This document shows, piece after piece, positions 46,345 through 55,759 of a stretch of 64,000 nt of DNA. Source of the DNA: Salinicoccus luteus DSM 17002 (GTDB lineage Bacteria; Bacillota; Bacilli; Staphylococcales; Salinicoccaceae); the NCBI RefSeq assembly GCF_000712035.1, contig NZ_KL544008.1:1-64000 (forward strand), written 5' to 3'. Position 1 is the stretch's first letter. Every line of letters begins with the position of its first letter. Below the pieces are notes generated by a model. The model was not told the origin of the DNA, made no database searches, and saw only the letters and a program-made list of their open reading frames with translations. The position numbers and the translations under genes were made by a program.

Positions 46345-46376
46345 GCGTGCATCCGATGGTCGGGTGCACGCTTTTC
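46345..46376 (+). terminator. Terminator after the antiporter gene
   Basis: GCGTGCATCCGA pairs with TCGGGTGCACGC (one wobble) around ATGG-type loop, then TTTTC. Confidence 0.85.
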
Positions 46377-46439
46377 TGTTGGAGGGGAATTGTGCCCGTC
46401 CCATATTTTCTGTTGCATTTCACCTTGAAAAAATGTAGA

Positions 46440-46456
46440 TTAGTAGTAGGTACTAA
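46440..46456. promoter_or_regulatory. FapR operator at fabI
   Basis: TTAGTA-GTAGG-TACTAA is a perfect 17-base interrupted palindrome of FapR type, 64 bases before fabI and just after a TTGAAA hexamer. Together with the fabH box it defines a FapR regulon in this window. Confidence 0.88.
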
Positions 46457-46520
46457 TAACAAACGATAATTGGTAGTGTACACCGTTACGCACAATTAAC
46501 AAAAAGGGAGTTTATGACTT

Positions 46521-47288
46521 ATGAATCTCGAAGGTAAAACTTTTGTCATCATGGGTGTTGCCAACAAGCGCAGTATCGCATGGGGCGCAGCGCGTGCACT
46601 CGATCAGATGGGCGCAAAGCTTGTATTTACGATTTTAAATGAACGTTTCAGACGTGAACTGGATAAACTGCTCGGCGATCTTGAGGGTGATCACGATATC
46701 ATCGTTGAATGCGACGTGACGAACGATGAGCAGGTCGAAGCGGCATTCAAGGAAATCGAAGAGAAGACGGGCGGCATCGACGGTGTCCTCCACGCCATTG
46801 CCTATGCAGGCAAGGATGAGCTGCAGGGGGGTTACAGCGAGACGACACGGGAAGGCTTCAAAAATGCACTCGACATCAGTGCATATTCACTCGCGGTCGT
46901 TTCCAAGCACGCCAAGACGATCATGAACGAAGGCGGCAGCATCGTTACGATGACCTACCTTGGCGGCGAACGCGCAATGCCGAACTACAACGTCATGGGT
47001 GTTGCGAAAGCGGCCCTCGAGTCCAGCGTACGCTACCTGGCCCTCGACCTCGGTGAATCCGGCTTCCGCGTCAATGCAGTATCCGCCGGCCCGATCCGTA
47101 CACTGAGTTCTTCAGCAGTCGGGGACTTCAAGTCCATCCTCAAGGAAATTGAGGAGCGCGCACCACTCAAGCGCAACGTCGACCAGCTCGAAGTCGGCAA
47201 CACAGTGGCCTTCCTGCTCAGCAATCTCTCAAGCGGCATCACCGGCGAAGTGCTCCACGTAGACTCCGGCTACCACATCATGGCGTAG
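46521..47288 (+). CDS. fabI: Enoyl-ACP reductase (NADPH), FabI
   Basis: Last step of each fatty acid elongation round; the triclosan target. The 255-residue SDR protein has MGVANKRSIAWGAA at 11-24 for the nucleotide, and the catalytic Tyr146, Tyr156 and Lys163 (TYLGGERAMPNYNVMGVAK). It has its own FapR box and a terminator, so it is monocistronic. The position after the CPA2 antiporter matches S. aureus. Confidence 0.96.
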   Translation: MNLEGKTFVIMGVANKRSIAWGAARALDQMGAKLVFTILNERFRRELDKLLGDLEGDHDIIVECDVTNDEQVEAAFKEIEEKTGGIDGVLHAIAYAGKDELQGGYSETTREGFKNALDISAYSLAVVSKHAKTIMNEGGSIVTMTYLGGERAMPNYNVMGVAKAALESSVRYLALDLGESGFRVNAVSAGPIRTLSSSAVGDFKSILKEIEERAPLKRNVDQLEVGNTVAFLLSNLSSGITGEVLHVDSGYHIMA

Positions 47289-47303
47289 AACCATATCAAT
47301 AGG

Positions 47304-47335
47304 ACAGCATCCCCTCCGGGGGTGCTGTTTTTTTG
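47304..47335 (+). terminator. fabI terminator
   Basis: ACAGCATCCCC pairs with GGGGGTGCTGT around a short loop, followed by seven T residues. Confidence 0.92.
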
Positions 47336-47418
47336 GGATGTAAAGATGCCGGGAGGACCACTTGCAGCCGCAGAAAAATGGATGGAGAAACAGCGCCCGT
47401 ACTCCTCCGGGATGACAC

Positions 47419-47449
47419 AAAAAAGCCTGCCACCCAAAAGGGAAGCAGG
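47419..47449 (-). terminator. yjcG-side terminator
   Basis: CCTGC and CCC pair with GGG and GCAGG across a two-base mismatch; TTTTTT follows on the minus strand. Confidence 0.75.
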
Positions 47450-47475
47450 TTCACATTCTCATTCATTTCATCAGA

Positions 47476-47988
47476 CTATCCTTCGCCAAGCCTGTACGTC
47501 TCGTAGACTTGCCATACGCCGTTTTCCAATTGGTAGAGGAGGCTGATCTTATCGAGCGTTTCCTTATGCTGGATGCCGATCATGCTCAAGTGGCCGAAGA
47601 TGTCCTCGTACTCCTGTGTCGTCTGGCCCTGGGCGATTGTAAGGTGTGGGACGAATGGATGTTTATTCTCTCCATAGAAGTCACCACTGTTCAATGTGTC
47701 ATGCAGGGATTGGAGTTCCTCATTCTTTTCCACCTTGAAATAGATGACAAGGGAATTCGGTGAAAAGCTGGAAACCTTCTTGATCTCGATTTCAGTCGGC
47801 TTGTGCTGCTTTGCGATTTCCTTCAGATGCTTCGCAATCTCCTCTTTTTCCGATTCATCTGCTTCAAAGCGGTCCTTGATTGTAATATGTGGGGGAATAA
47901 GTGCGTAGTGTGCATCATATCTTTTTCTATATTGATTCACTTTGTCTTGTAGTTCTTTGGATGGAAACATCGCTACCCCAAAATTCAT
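47476..47988 (-). CDS. yjcG: YjcG family 2H phosphoesterase
   Basis: A 170-residue member of the 2H (2-prime,5-prime RNA ligase-like) phosphoesterase superfamily. Both HxT motifs are present: PPHITIKD near 33-40 and VPHLTIAQ near 113-120, one in each half of the pseudo-symmetric fold. These enzymes hydrolyse cyclic phosphodiesters or join RNA ends; the substrate of YjcG is unknown. The adjacent yjcH is the usual neighbour in Bacillus. Confidence 0.88.
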   Translation of the reverse strand: MNFGVAMFPSKELQDKVNQYRKRYDAHYALIPPHITIKDRFEADESEKEEIAKHLKEIAKQHKPTEIEIKKVSSFSPNSLVIYFKVEKNEELQSLHDTLNSGDFYGENKHPFVPHLTIAQGQTTQEYEDIFGHLSMIGIQHKETLDKISLLYQLENGVWQVYETYRLGEG

Positions 47989-48054
47989 CGTAATTCCTCC
48001 CTACTTGATTATATAATTCATTATATCAAAGTTTTCTCAAAATACCACAATATT

Positions 48055-48780
48055 CTAACTAAGGAAGTGGCGGAGCGCCGGTTCAAGCTCAGGTTTCCAA
48101 GTCTTCCATATATGGCCGCCCTCAAGCTCACGGTACGTGTACTCCAGCATCTGGGTGGAGAGATATTCGTTGAGTTCGCGGTTCGGCGTCAGGAAATCGG
48201 CCTGTTCACCGGAAATCGTTTCGAAGTCATCCTCCTCGAGGCCGATTGTATGATACAGATCGAGATGCATGAGCGACATCTGGGATTTGAAGCGCTCGAT
48301 GAATGCATCATCGACGAATGGGCTCAAGGCGAGCGCATTCGAGAATGTCGCCGGATATTTGGCCGCAACTGAAAATGCAAAACTGCCTGCCATTGAATCG
48401 CCCATCAGGGTCCGGGAGGTGCCGACCTTCATAGTCGGGAAATTTTCATCGATCCAGCTGATGAGCTCCCTTGCCACGAAGGTTACGAAGTCTTCGTGAT
48501 GTTCCCCATTCGGGTCGAAGTAGTCATAGCGCCAGTCGACGCTCGGGTAGGGCACGCCGACAATGATGGCGCGGTCGATCTCTTCGGCTTTCCTCAGTTT
48601 TTCGTAGGTACGTTCAATCTGGCCGTACCTGAAGAAATCCTGTGAATCGAATGTGATCACCACCCGATGTTTATAAAGGTCCGAATAGTTTTTTGGTAGA
48701 TAGTATTGGATTTCATAAGTTTCTTCCAATGTCTCCGATTTGAAATCAATACTGTGTATCTTTCCTGGTGTCATGTCCAT
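48055..48780 (-). CDS. yjcH: YjcH family esterase (alpha/beta hydrolase)
   Basis: A 241-residue esterase-D-like hydrolase without signal peptide. The nucleophile elbow is GDSMAG near 129-134 and the catalytic histidine lies in EGGHIWKTW near 223-231; VITFDSQDFF supplies an oxyanion-region strand. It probably cleaves a small ester or thioester. Its ribosome site AGGGGG is locked in a hairpin with an upstream ACCCCCT sequence. Confidence 0.85.
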   Translation of the reverse strand: MDMTPGKIHSIDFKSETLEETYEIQYYLPKNYSDLYKHRVVITFDSQDFFRYGQIERTYEKLRKAEEIDRAIIVGVPYPSVDWRYDYFDPNGEHHEDFVTFVARELISWIDENFPTMKVGTSRTLMGDSMAGSFAFSVAAKYPATFSNALALSPFVDDAFIERFKSQMSLMHLDLYHTIGLEEDDFETISGEQADFLTPNRELNEYLSTQMLEYTYRELEGGHIWKTWKPELEPALRHFLS

Positions 48781-48784
48781 AATA

Positions 48785-48821
48785 ATACCCCCTCATGGTC
48801 ATTTTACCAATAAGGGGGTAT
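48785..48821 (-). promoter_or_regulatory. Hairpin covering the yjcH ribosome binding site
   Basis: On the minus strand ATACCCCCT pairs perfectly with AGGGGGTAT, which contains the yjcH Shine-Dalgarno sequence six bases before the ATG; an inner GGT/ACC pair extends the stem. There is no T run, so it is a translational rather than transcriptional element. Confidence 0.65.
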
Positions 48822-48846
48822 ATCTGAAACATATAACATCTACAAA

Positions 48847-50406
48847 TTATCGATCGATGTTCTTGAAGTCCATATTGTACTCTTTTTCATCTTCTAGGCG
48901 TTTCGGATAGTCATGATGCCAGAAGTCCGCTTCCTTCACTTCTGATGGATCTGGTGAATAGATGGCGAATTTTCCGGAACCCTTCTCCTTCTTCTGACGC
49001 TCGAAGTCCCTGAGGGCGGCAATCGCCGGCTTCTGCAGTATCAGTATGGCAATGACGTTGAGCCATGCCATGAGTCCGACACCGAGGTCGCCCATGTCCC
49101 ATGCGAGCCCGGCCGAACTGACTGTACCGTAGAATACGGAGGCAATCAGCAGGACACCGAGCAGGATCTTGGTGATCGGCCAGCGGCCGTGCGTCAGATA
49201 GACGAGGTTCGTCTCTGCGATGTAGTAGTATGCAAGGATGGTGGTGTAGCAGAAGAACAGCAGTGCGAACGAGATGAAGTAGGAACCGAAGCCTACGAAG
49301 TCAACATCGAACGTCTCCTGTCCGCTGAACGCCCGGTCGAGACCGGCCTGCGTATAGGCGACTGTGCCGCCGTAGTTCTCTTCACCATCCGGTGATACCT
49401 GGTGGACGCCGCTGTCGACGATGAGTCCATCTTCCCCGTCGGATACATTATACATGCCCGTCATGAGGATCATGAGCGCAGTGGCCGTACATACGAAAAG
49501 TGTATCAACATATACCGAGAATGCCTGGACGAGCCCTTGTTTTGCAGGGTGGGAGACTTCTGCAGCACCTGCTGCGTGCGGTCCTGTACCCTGTCCGGCT
49601 TCGTTGGAGTAGATGCCGCGCTGGACGCCGATGGCGATCATCGCACCGACGATGCCGCCGAACTGCTGCTCCATGCCGAAGGCACTTCTGAAGATGAGTC
49701 CGAACAGTGCCGGAACATCCTGGATGTTCATGATGACGACGACGATGGCGACGATGATGTAGACCAATGCCATGAACGGGACGACGGCGGATGCAACGCG
49801 TGCAATCGACCTGACCCCTCCGAAGATGACGAGTCCGACGAGTATGACGAGTGCAGCACCGATGACCCAGTGCGGCAGCGGGAATGAGTTCGTCATTGAG
49901 CCCGCGATCGAGTTGGATTGTATGCCCGGAAGCAGGAACCCTGTCGCAAGGATGGTCACCAGTGCGAATATGGCGGCATAGATCTTGCCGAGCTTGCCGC
50001 CGAGTCCTTTTTCTATGTAGTAGGCCGGGCCCCCACGGTATTGGTTGTCTTCATTCTGCTTATAGATCTGGGCCAGTGTGGATTCGACGAATGCACTGCC
50101 TGCGCCCAGGAATGCGATGAGCCACATCCAGAAGATGGCACCGGGACCACCGATGAAGATGGCTGTTGCCACACCGACGATGTTACCAGTGCCGACACGT
50201 CCGGATAGTGATATCGCAAGTGCCTGGAAACTCGAAATGCCGACTGGTGATTTCTCCCCTTGGAACATCAGTCGGATCATTTCCTTGAAGTGTCTGATCT
50301 GGAAGAAGCGCATCCTCAGGCTGAAGTAGAGCCCTACAGCCAGGAGGCCGTAGACGAGCGGTGAACTCCATACCAGACCATTCAGAAAATCTACGATTGT
50401 CTGCAT
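48847..50406 (-). CDS. Alanine/glycine:cation symporter (AGCS family)
   Basis: A 519-residue sodium-coupled amino acid symporter with about ten membrane helices. Family hallmarks: ALAISLSGRVGTGNIVGVATA near 58-78, GGPGAIFWMW, and GIYSNEAGQGTGPHAAGAA near 270-288. It imports alanine or glycine with Na+, fitting a saline habitat. An extracellular loop of about 40 polar residues (VSDGEDGLIVDSGVHQVSPD) is inserted in the middle. The ATG was placed after the last of three G-runs (GGGG, GGG, GGGG separated by AAAA) in the leader. Confidence 0.92.
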   Translation of the reverse strand: MQTIVDFLNGLVWSSPLVYGLLAVGLYFSLRMRFFQIRHFKEMIRLMFQGEKSPVGISSFQALAISLSGRVGTGNIVGVATAIFIGGPGAIFWMWLIAFLGAGSAFVESTLAQIYKQNEDNQYRGGPAYYIEKGLGGKLGKIYAAIFALVTILATGFLLPGIQSNSIAGSMTNSFPLPHWVIGAALVILVGLVIFGGVRSIARVASAVVPFMALVYIIVAIVVVIMNIQDVPALFGLIFRSAFGMEQQFGGIVGAMIAIGVQRGIYSNEAGQGTGPHAAGAAEVSHPAKQGLVQAFSVYVDTLFVCTATALMILMTGMYNVSDGEDGLIVDSGVHQVSPDGEENYGGTVAYTQAGLDRAFSGQETFDVDFVGFGSYFISFALLFFCYTTILAYYYIAETNLVYLTHGRWPITKILLGVLLIASVFYGTVSSAGLAWDMGDLGVGLMAWLNVIAILILQKPAIAALRDFERQKKEKGSGKFAIYSPDPSEVKEADFWHHDYPKRLEDEKEYNMDFKNIDR

Positions 50407-50567
50407 AGTTATTTTCCCCTTTTCCCTTTTCCCCTTTGTCATGAAGATTCTGACAATAATTATATTACTTGTACTTTATGCATTTGTCCACATATATTTT
50501 ATTGACTTTTGCATTATTATGATACACTGAATAAAACTTTTAAAAATGTAAGTGAAGGAGCAATAGT

Positions 50568-51665
50568 ATGACAAATAAAGTTTGGTTCCAAACCGGTATA
50601 GCAATCATCATAACGCTTTTGATCATCATGCTCGTCATCCGGGTCCAGGTCATCTTTGAACCGGCTTTGACGGTCGTGACGACGATATTCGTACCTTTGC
50701 TTTTGGGCGGTCTGCTCTACTATATCACCGAACCCATACAGCGTCTGCTGGAGCGGCGGGGTGTGGGCAGGCTGACGAGCATCCTGGCCGTGTTCGTCAT
50801 CATCGTGCTTGTATTGACGGCACTCGCCATGATCATCGTACCGATGGTCACCCAGCAGGTCCAGAATCTGATTTCCCGGGCGCCCGCGATCCAGAACGAC
50901 ATCCAGGACCTCTTCAACGTCATCCTGTCCTATAGGGACCGCCTTCCGATCGATCCCCAGCAGTATGTGCAGGATGCACTGGATCAGGGATCCCAGATGC
51001 TCTCCAACCTGGCGAGCAATGCCTTCACCATCCTGACCAGCACGGTGAGCATATTGATCACGCTTATCCTGATTCCGTTCTTCTTCTTCTTCATGCTGAA
51101 GGATCACGAGAAGTTCATTCCATCCATGGTCTCCCCATTCAGCGGTACAACGAAGCAGTTCATGACCGAGATGATGTATGATGTCGACCGGACACTGCGT
51201 GCCTTCATCCAGGGGCAGATGCTGGTCAGCTTCATTCTGTGCATCATCCTCTATATCGGTTATGCAATCATCGGTCTGGATTATGCACTGCTGCTTGCGA
51301 TATTCGCGCTCTTCATGAATCTGATTCCATTCATCGGTCCATGGGTGGCCTTCCTGCCGGCAGCGCTCCTTGCTGTCATCCAGGACCCGATTCTGCTGCT
51401 CTGGGTATCGGGCATCACACTGGTCGCCCAACAGATCGAAAGCAACCTGATTACACCGAACGTCATGGGCCAGACATTGAAGCTGCATCCGCTCACGGTC
51501 ATCACCGTGGTGCTTGCTGCAGGAAATATCGCCGGATTCATCGGCATGCTGATCGCCATACCGACTTATGCGGTCGTCAAGACGATCATCCAGAATATCT
51601 GGCGCTACCGCAGCAACCTCAGGGAGACGATGCTTGCCAAGACGAACGACACTGGTCTCGAGTAG
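50568..51665 (+). CDS. AI-2E (PerM) family transporter
   Basis: A 365-residue membrane protein of the AI-2 exporter/PerM superfamily with about seven helices: FVPLLLGGLLYYITEPIQRLLERRGV near 43-68, a soluble helical segment (130-165), FFFFMLKDHEKFIPSM, and GPWVAFLPAALLAVIQDP near 258. Some members are Na+(Li+)/H+ antiporters in halophiles, others export AI-2; the sequence does not decide between them. It is divergent from the symporter gene. Confidence 0.88.
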   Translation: MTNKVWFQTGIAIIITLLIIMLVIRVQVIFEPALTVVTTIFVPLLLGGLLYYITEPIQRLLERRGVGRLTSILAVFVIIVLVLTALAMIIVPMVTQQVQNLISRAPAIQNDIQDLFNVILSYRDRLPIDPQQYVQDALDQGSQMLSNLASNAFTILTSTVSILITLILIPFFFFFMLKDHEKFIPSMVSPFSGTTKQFMTEMMYDVDRTLRAFIQGQMLVSFILCIILYIGYAIIGLDYALLLAIFALFMNLIPFIGPWVAFLPAALLAVIQDPILLLWVSGITLVAQQIESNLITPNVMGQTLKLHPLTVITVVLAAGNIAGFIGMLIAIPTYAVVKTIIQNIWRYRSNLRETMLAKTNDTGLE

Positions 51666-51674
51666 CGATGGGAC

Positions 51675-51700
51675 GGGCGGGGGCGACCCCGCCCTTTTTT
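51675..51700 (+). terminator. Terminator after the AI-2E gene
   Basis: GGGCGGGG pairs with CCCCGCCC around GCGA, followed by six T residues. Confidence 0.93.
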
Positions 51701-51790
51701 GATGGAATTATCCAGATGGCGGCGCATCACCGCTTGTGAGGCCAGAAAAATGGGTAAAAGGGATAGTAGAAGCCTATAGGGGATGATGCC

Positions 51791-52525
51791 ATGAAAGTCA
51801 CCATTGTTGGAATGTGGAACAGCTTTCCGAACGGTATGGAGCCGACATCCGGCTATCTTGTGGAACAGGACGGGGTCAGGATACTGATAGATGCAGGAAG
51901 CGGCATCGCGGGCCATATACAGAAATATATCAGCATACATGACTTGGACTACATCTTCCTATCCCACTATCATCATGACCATGCGGGGGATGCCGAAGCC
52001 TTCATGCTCGCGCGGAAGGTGGCCCGGCAGCTGGGGCGTGTCGACCGGAACCTCAAAATCTACGGACCGGAAAGCGGTACGCTTGCCAAGACCGTCCGGC
52101 GTGCGAAATACAGCACTTTTCTGCCCATACGGGCACAGAAGATCTATACCATTGGGCCGTTCAAGCTGGAGTTCCACCGCAATGAGCATGCTGTAGAAAC
52201 CTATGCCATCAGGGTCACGGACAACAACGGTGCCGTATTCGTCCATACATCGGATACGTGCTACCGCGGCAGCCTCGTCCGCTTCTCCTTCGGTGCAGAT
52301 CTGCTCATCACAGACAGCAAGCTGTACGAAGGATACGACGGAAAAGTGGAAGGGCACATGAACGCCGAAGAAGCCGGCCGGCTTGCATCCAAGGCGGATG
52401 CCCAGCTGACGATCCTCTCCAACCTGCCGCATCATGGGGAAATGGAAGTCCTGCTGGACAGCGCCAAGCAGCATCCGGCCGGCAACATCCGGCTGGCAGA
52501 AGCAGGGATGACGATTGAAATCTAG
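51791..52525 (+). CDS. MBL-fold metallo-hydrolase (YhfI-like)
   Basis: A 244-residue metallo-beta-lactamase-fold hydrolase. The metal-binding signature SHYHHDHAGD is near 59-68, a second ligand in HTSDTCY near 157-163, and the final histidine in LPHHGEME near 216. The overall pattern resembles RNase Z-like and YhfI proteins, but lacks the tRNase Z exosite, so it is more likely a small phosphodiesterase. It is monocistronic and ends at a long terminator. Confidence 0.85.
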   Translation: MKVTIVGMWNSFPNGMEPTSGYLVEQDGVRILIDAGSGIAGHIQKYISIHDLDYIFLSHYHHDHAGDAEAFMLARKVARQLGRVDRNLKIYGPESGTLAKTVRRAKYSTFLPIRAQKIYTIGPFKLEFHRNEHAVETYAIRVTDNNGAVFVHTSDTCYRGSLVRFSFGADLLITDSKLYEGYDGKVEGHMNAEEAGRLASKADAQLTILSNLPHHGEMEVLLDSAKQHPAGNIRLAEAGMTIEI

Positions 52526-52534
52526 AAGTGCATG

Positions 52535-52572
52535 AATAAGGTCTGGACACCGCTCGGTGTCCAGACCTTATT
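52535..52572. terminator. Bidirectional terminator
   Basis: AATAAGGTCTGGACACC pairs perfectly with GGTGTCCAGACCTTATT, a 17-base stem with a GCTC loop; it serves the MBL gene and the convergent ABC exporter operon. The 95 bases to the permease stop hold nothing further. Confidence 0.9.
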
Positions 52573-52667
52573 TAGTATGTGTGGATATTCATGGGGCTGT
52601 TCCTTATTCATTCACCATGGGAGGTGCTGCGGCTTTCGGTTGAGCCTGAACACCAACCTTCCGCCGG

Positions 52668-54230
52668 TCAGCCGACATCTCTTCTCCTGAACAGCAGCAC
52701 GCCCAGGGCCATCAGCACGATGCCGATGGCGGTGACGATGCTCCAGGCGGCCCAGTCGATCGATTCCTTCGGCACTTCGGCCAGGTAATGGAACGGTGTC
52801 GCCATCCGCCAAGCATCATCCAGTCCGATGATGATGCCGAGATAGTTGACGAAGAAGGCATACAGCAGATAGAACCACACGACGATGTGGAGGCGGGCGG
52901 AAATGCCGATCAAGAGCATCGACAGCCCGACGAACAGGATGATGGCTCCGCCGTAGTTGACGGCGATGAGCATATAATCGCCGAGTGTCATGTCGATGCC
53001 GCTGACGCCCGCACTGGCGCCATACATCCCAAGCATGGCCGCGACGACACCGACGAATCCGACGATTACCGCGTAGATGCCGTGGGAGAACAGCATCGTT
53101 CGGCGGCGGATACCCGCACTCTCGAGCCATTCGAGACGTCCGTGCTTCTCCTCGCGCAGGATGCGTCCGGAGATCATCAAGGCAGGAATGATGCCGATGA
53201 TGGAGGTTATCAGCACGAGCACGCTGATGAACTGTGTGACGGGATCTTCGCCGGCAGCAGCCATGCTCTCTGCAAGGAATGCATTCTCATTGATGAAGGC
53301 ATCGAGGTCGCCGAATATCGATCCGTATGAAGCGCCGATCAGCACCATGCCGATGAGCCAGCTTGCAACGAGTATCTTCATGCTGCCCATCATCAGGCGC
53401 GGATAGGAGCCGATGGCGCGCGGCTTTTTATTCATGGTGAAGTTCAGATGGGCGTCATCGAGGTCCCTTCCGGAAAATAGGATCCACGCCAGCCCGAACA
53501 GGAGCACGGTGATGAGGAACGGCAGCAGCCAGACCGCTTCATTGCCCGCAAACGGCTCGAGCCGTGTCAGCCAGTTGTATGGCGAGATGACGGACAGGGC
53601 CGGACTCGCAACATCGGTGATGGCACGGTAGAGGTACAGAAGGAGCAGGATGGAAAGGGAGACCCCGAACGTCCACTCCGAAGCCGGCAGGAGCTGCGCG
53701 AATACGAGCGTCAGTGCATAGAACATCATGCCGAACAGGCTGGTGCTGATGGCATACAGCGCACTGCCCACGAGTGTGAACGAGTCGTCCGGCGTCAGGA
53801 ACAGGCCGGCGAATATCACGATGCCGAGGACCGCATTCATGCCGACGCCGACAAGGAGCTGGGTCATGAATATGGATTGGCGCGTGATGCCCGCACTGTT
53901 GACGTATTCGATCAGGCCCTGGTCCTCCATCTTGCGGCTGACCGAATTGGCGATCATGACGCTGAACAGCCCGTGGATGACACCCATGAATACGAGCATC
54001 TCATGGCTGAACATGACGGCGATCGTATAGGCACCCTCCGGCACCGGTCCGATCATCGCAATCAGCGCCGGATTATCCAGTGTCTCCCGGAGCACCTCGC
54101 GTTCGGCGGGATCGTCATACAGCCCGAAGAATGCATAGGGGACGATGAGCGTCAGGACACTGATGCCGATGATCCACAGCAGGATGCGGAACCAGGTGTC
54201 ATCGAGTGTCAGCTTCAGGAAGTGTCTCAT
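52668..54230 (-). CDS. ABC exporter permease (polyketide/drug-exporter type)
   Basis: A 520-residue membrane protein with about 12 helices in two similar halves; each half has an EY/EH-type segment before its core (MEDQGLIEYVNSAGITRQSIF near 116 and REEKHGRLEWLESAGIRRRTM near 359). This repeated layout marks the COG3559-type exporter permeases. It overlaps its ATPase by four bases. It is probably an antibiotic or lipid exporter; the ligand is unknown. Confidence 0.87.
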   Translation of the reverse strand: MRHFLKLTLDDTWFRILLWIIGISVLTLIVPYAFFGLYDDPAEREVLRETLDNPALIAMIGPVPEGAYTIAVMFSHEMLVFMGVIHGLFSVMIANSVSRKMEDQGLIEYVNSAGITRQSIFMTQLLVGVGMNAVLGIVIFAGLFLTPDDSFTLVGSALYAISTSLFGMMFYALTLVFAQLLPASEWTFGVSLSILLLLYLYRAITDVASPALSVISPYNWLTRLEPFAGNEAVWLLPFLITVLLFGLAWILFSGRDLDDAHLNFTMNKKPRAIGSYPRLMMGSMKILVASWLIGMVLIGASYGSIFGDLDAFINENAFLAESMAAAGEDPVTQFISVLVLITSIIGIIPALMISGRILREEKHGRLEWLESAGIRRRTMLFSHGIYAVIVGFVGVVAAMLGMYGASAGVSGIDMTLGDYMLIAVNYGGAIILFVGLSMLLIGISARLHIVVWFYLLYAFFVNYLGIIIGLDDAWRMATPFHYLAEVPKESIDWAAWSIVTAIGIVLMALGVLLFRRRDVG

Positions 54231-55117
54231 GACTGTTCACGCCGATCTTCGTAGTAGCGCATGAATATGTCCTCGAGCCTTGGCGGCAGCGACTCCAGAT
54301 GGCTCGGCTGATGCGGGGCGAGTGCCTGCAGGAAATCGCCGACCGCATCGTTGTCGACACGCATATGCGTTCCCGCATCCGTCACCTCGTAGTCATGCAC
54401 ATAGGGCAGCGACTTGAGCGCATCGAGGTCCCCTTCCGCCTGGACGACATACTCGGTCCTTGTAATATGGCGCAGTGTCTCGAGGCGCCCGGTTTCGATG
54501 ATCCGCCCTTCGCGGATGATGGCGATGCGGTCCGCCAGCTTTTCGACCTCGGAGAGGATATGGCTTGAGAGCAGGATGGTCCTGCCGTCGCGCTTTGCCG
54601 CCGTCACTTCCTCATGGAAAGTGCGCTCCATCAGCGGATCGAGTCCGGAAGTCGGCTCATCGAAGATGAGCAGCCGGGCATCGGAGAGGAAGGCGCATAT
54701 CAGTGCCACCTTCTGGCGGTTCCCCTTGGAGTAGGCCTTGCACTTCTTCTTAGTATCGAGGCGGAAGCGCTCCACCAGCCGGTCCTTGTGTGCCGTATCC
54801 TGATAGCCCCGGACCTTCATGAAGAAGCGGATGACCTCCTCCCCCGTCAGGTTCCCCCACAGGTCGATGTCCCCTGGGACATAGGCGATGTTCTGCCTGT
54901 AGTGGCGGTTCTTCCTGATCGGTGTGCCGTCCATCAGTATTTCCCCGGAATCCGGAGTGAGCGCGCCGATGATCATGCGCAGCGTCGTCGATTTCCCGGC
55001 ACCGTTCGGCCCGATGAAGCCGAAGATTTCGCCTTCCCTGAGCTCGAATGATACATCATCTGCAGCGACCGTCCTGCCAAACCGTTTCGTCAGACCTTTC
55101 AGTTCAAGTACTGTCAT
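54227..55117 (-). CDS. ABC exporter ATP-binding protein
   Basis: A 296-residue ABC ATPase of the drug-exporter (CcmA) class. Walker A GPNGAGKSTT is near 37-46, signature-like YSKGNRQKVALICAFL near 132, Walker B LLIFDEPTSGLDPL near 153, and the H-loop in LLSSHILSE near 186. The signature reads YSKGNRQ rather than LSGGQ, common in this exporter subfamily. It is placed between tetR and the permease, overlapping each by four bases. Confidence 0.92.
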   Translation of the reverse strand: MTVLELKGLTKRFGRTVAADDVSFELREGEIFGFIGPNGAGKSTTLRMIIGALTPDSGEILMDGTPIRKNRHYRQNIAYVPGDIDLWGNLTGEEVIRFFMKVRGYQDTAHKDRLVERFRLDTKKKCKAYSKGNRQKVALICAFLSDARLLIFDEPTSGLDPLMERTFHEEVTAAKRDGRTILLSSHILSEVEKLADRIAIIREGRIIETGRLETLRHITRTEYVVQAEGDLDALKSLPYVHDYEVTDAGTHMRVDNDAVGDFLQALAPHQPSHLESLPPRLEDIFMRYYEDRREQS

Positions 55118-55743
55118 TGTCCTGCCTCCTTATAGTAGAGCGTACGCATTGTCCCGAGATAGCTTTCGAACCGGTCGAAGTAGGCATCGATCTGCCCGAA
55201 GTCGATCCCCTCCGCCTCGAAGTGCTGCTCCATCTCCCGGATGTAGCCGTCGAATGTCCAGCGGATCATCTTCATCATCGTCTCCCGGTCGATGTCGGAC
55301 CGGAACAGTTCCATGTCGACCTTCTCATACATCGCATCGAGGTTCGATTTTCTGAGTGTCTCGAGCGCCTGCTGGTAGTCCTCAAGCAGTTCGGTCGCAT
55401 AGAACATATGGGTCACGAACTGCGAGATTTCCGGGTGCTGCATGAAATATTTGTGCTTGACCCGCGACAGCCTGGCCAGCCTTTCGATGAAGCCCTCCTC
55501 CTCGAGACGCACCTGGTCGAGGAGGTTGATAGTGAAATGGTCGTAGGCATACCGGGCGGCACTCAAGTACAGCGAATGCTTGCTGTCGAAATAGTAGTAG
55601 AGCATCCCCTTGCTGATGCCTGCAGCCTTTACGATGCGATTGGTCGAGGCCTGCTTGTAGCCGTGCTTCGAGAACTCGGCCATGGCGGTGGTCAGAATGT
55701 GATACTGCTGGTCGTCATCCAGCCTTTTGAATGGCTTTTTCAT
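55114..55743 (-). CDS. TetR family repressor of the ABC exporter operon
   Basis: A 209-residue regulator. The N-terminal helix-turn-helix is HGYKQASTNRIVKAAGISKGMLYYYFDSK at 23-51 in pieces ASTNRIVKAAGIS and KGMLYYYF, the TetR standard; the rest is a helical ligand and dimer domain. The ATG follows AAAGGAGG; a longer reading frame upstream would run through the operators. The gene leads the operon tetR-ATPase-permease, so it probably represses itself and is lifted by the exporter substrate. Confidence 0.92.
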   Translation of the reverse strand: MKKPFKRLDDDQQYHILTTAMAEFSKHGYKQASTNRIVKAAGISKGMLYYYFDSKHSLYLSAARYAYDHFTINLLDQVRLEEEGFIERLARLSRVKHKYFMQHPEISQFVTHMFYATELLEDYQQALETLRKSNLDAMYEKVDMELFRSDIDRETMMKMIRWTFDGYIREMEQHFEAEGIDFGQIDAYFDRFESYLGTMRTLYYKEAGQ

Positions 55744-55759
55744 GGGCGCCTCCTTTATA

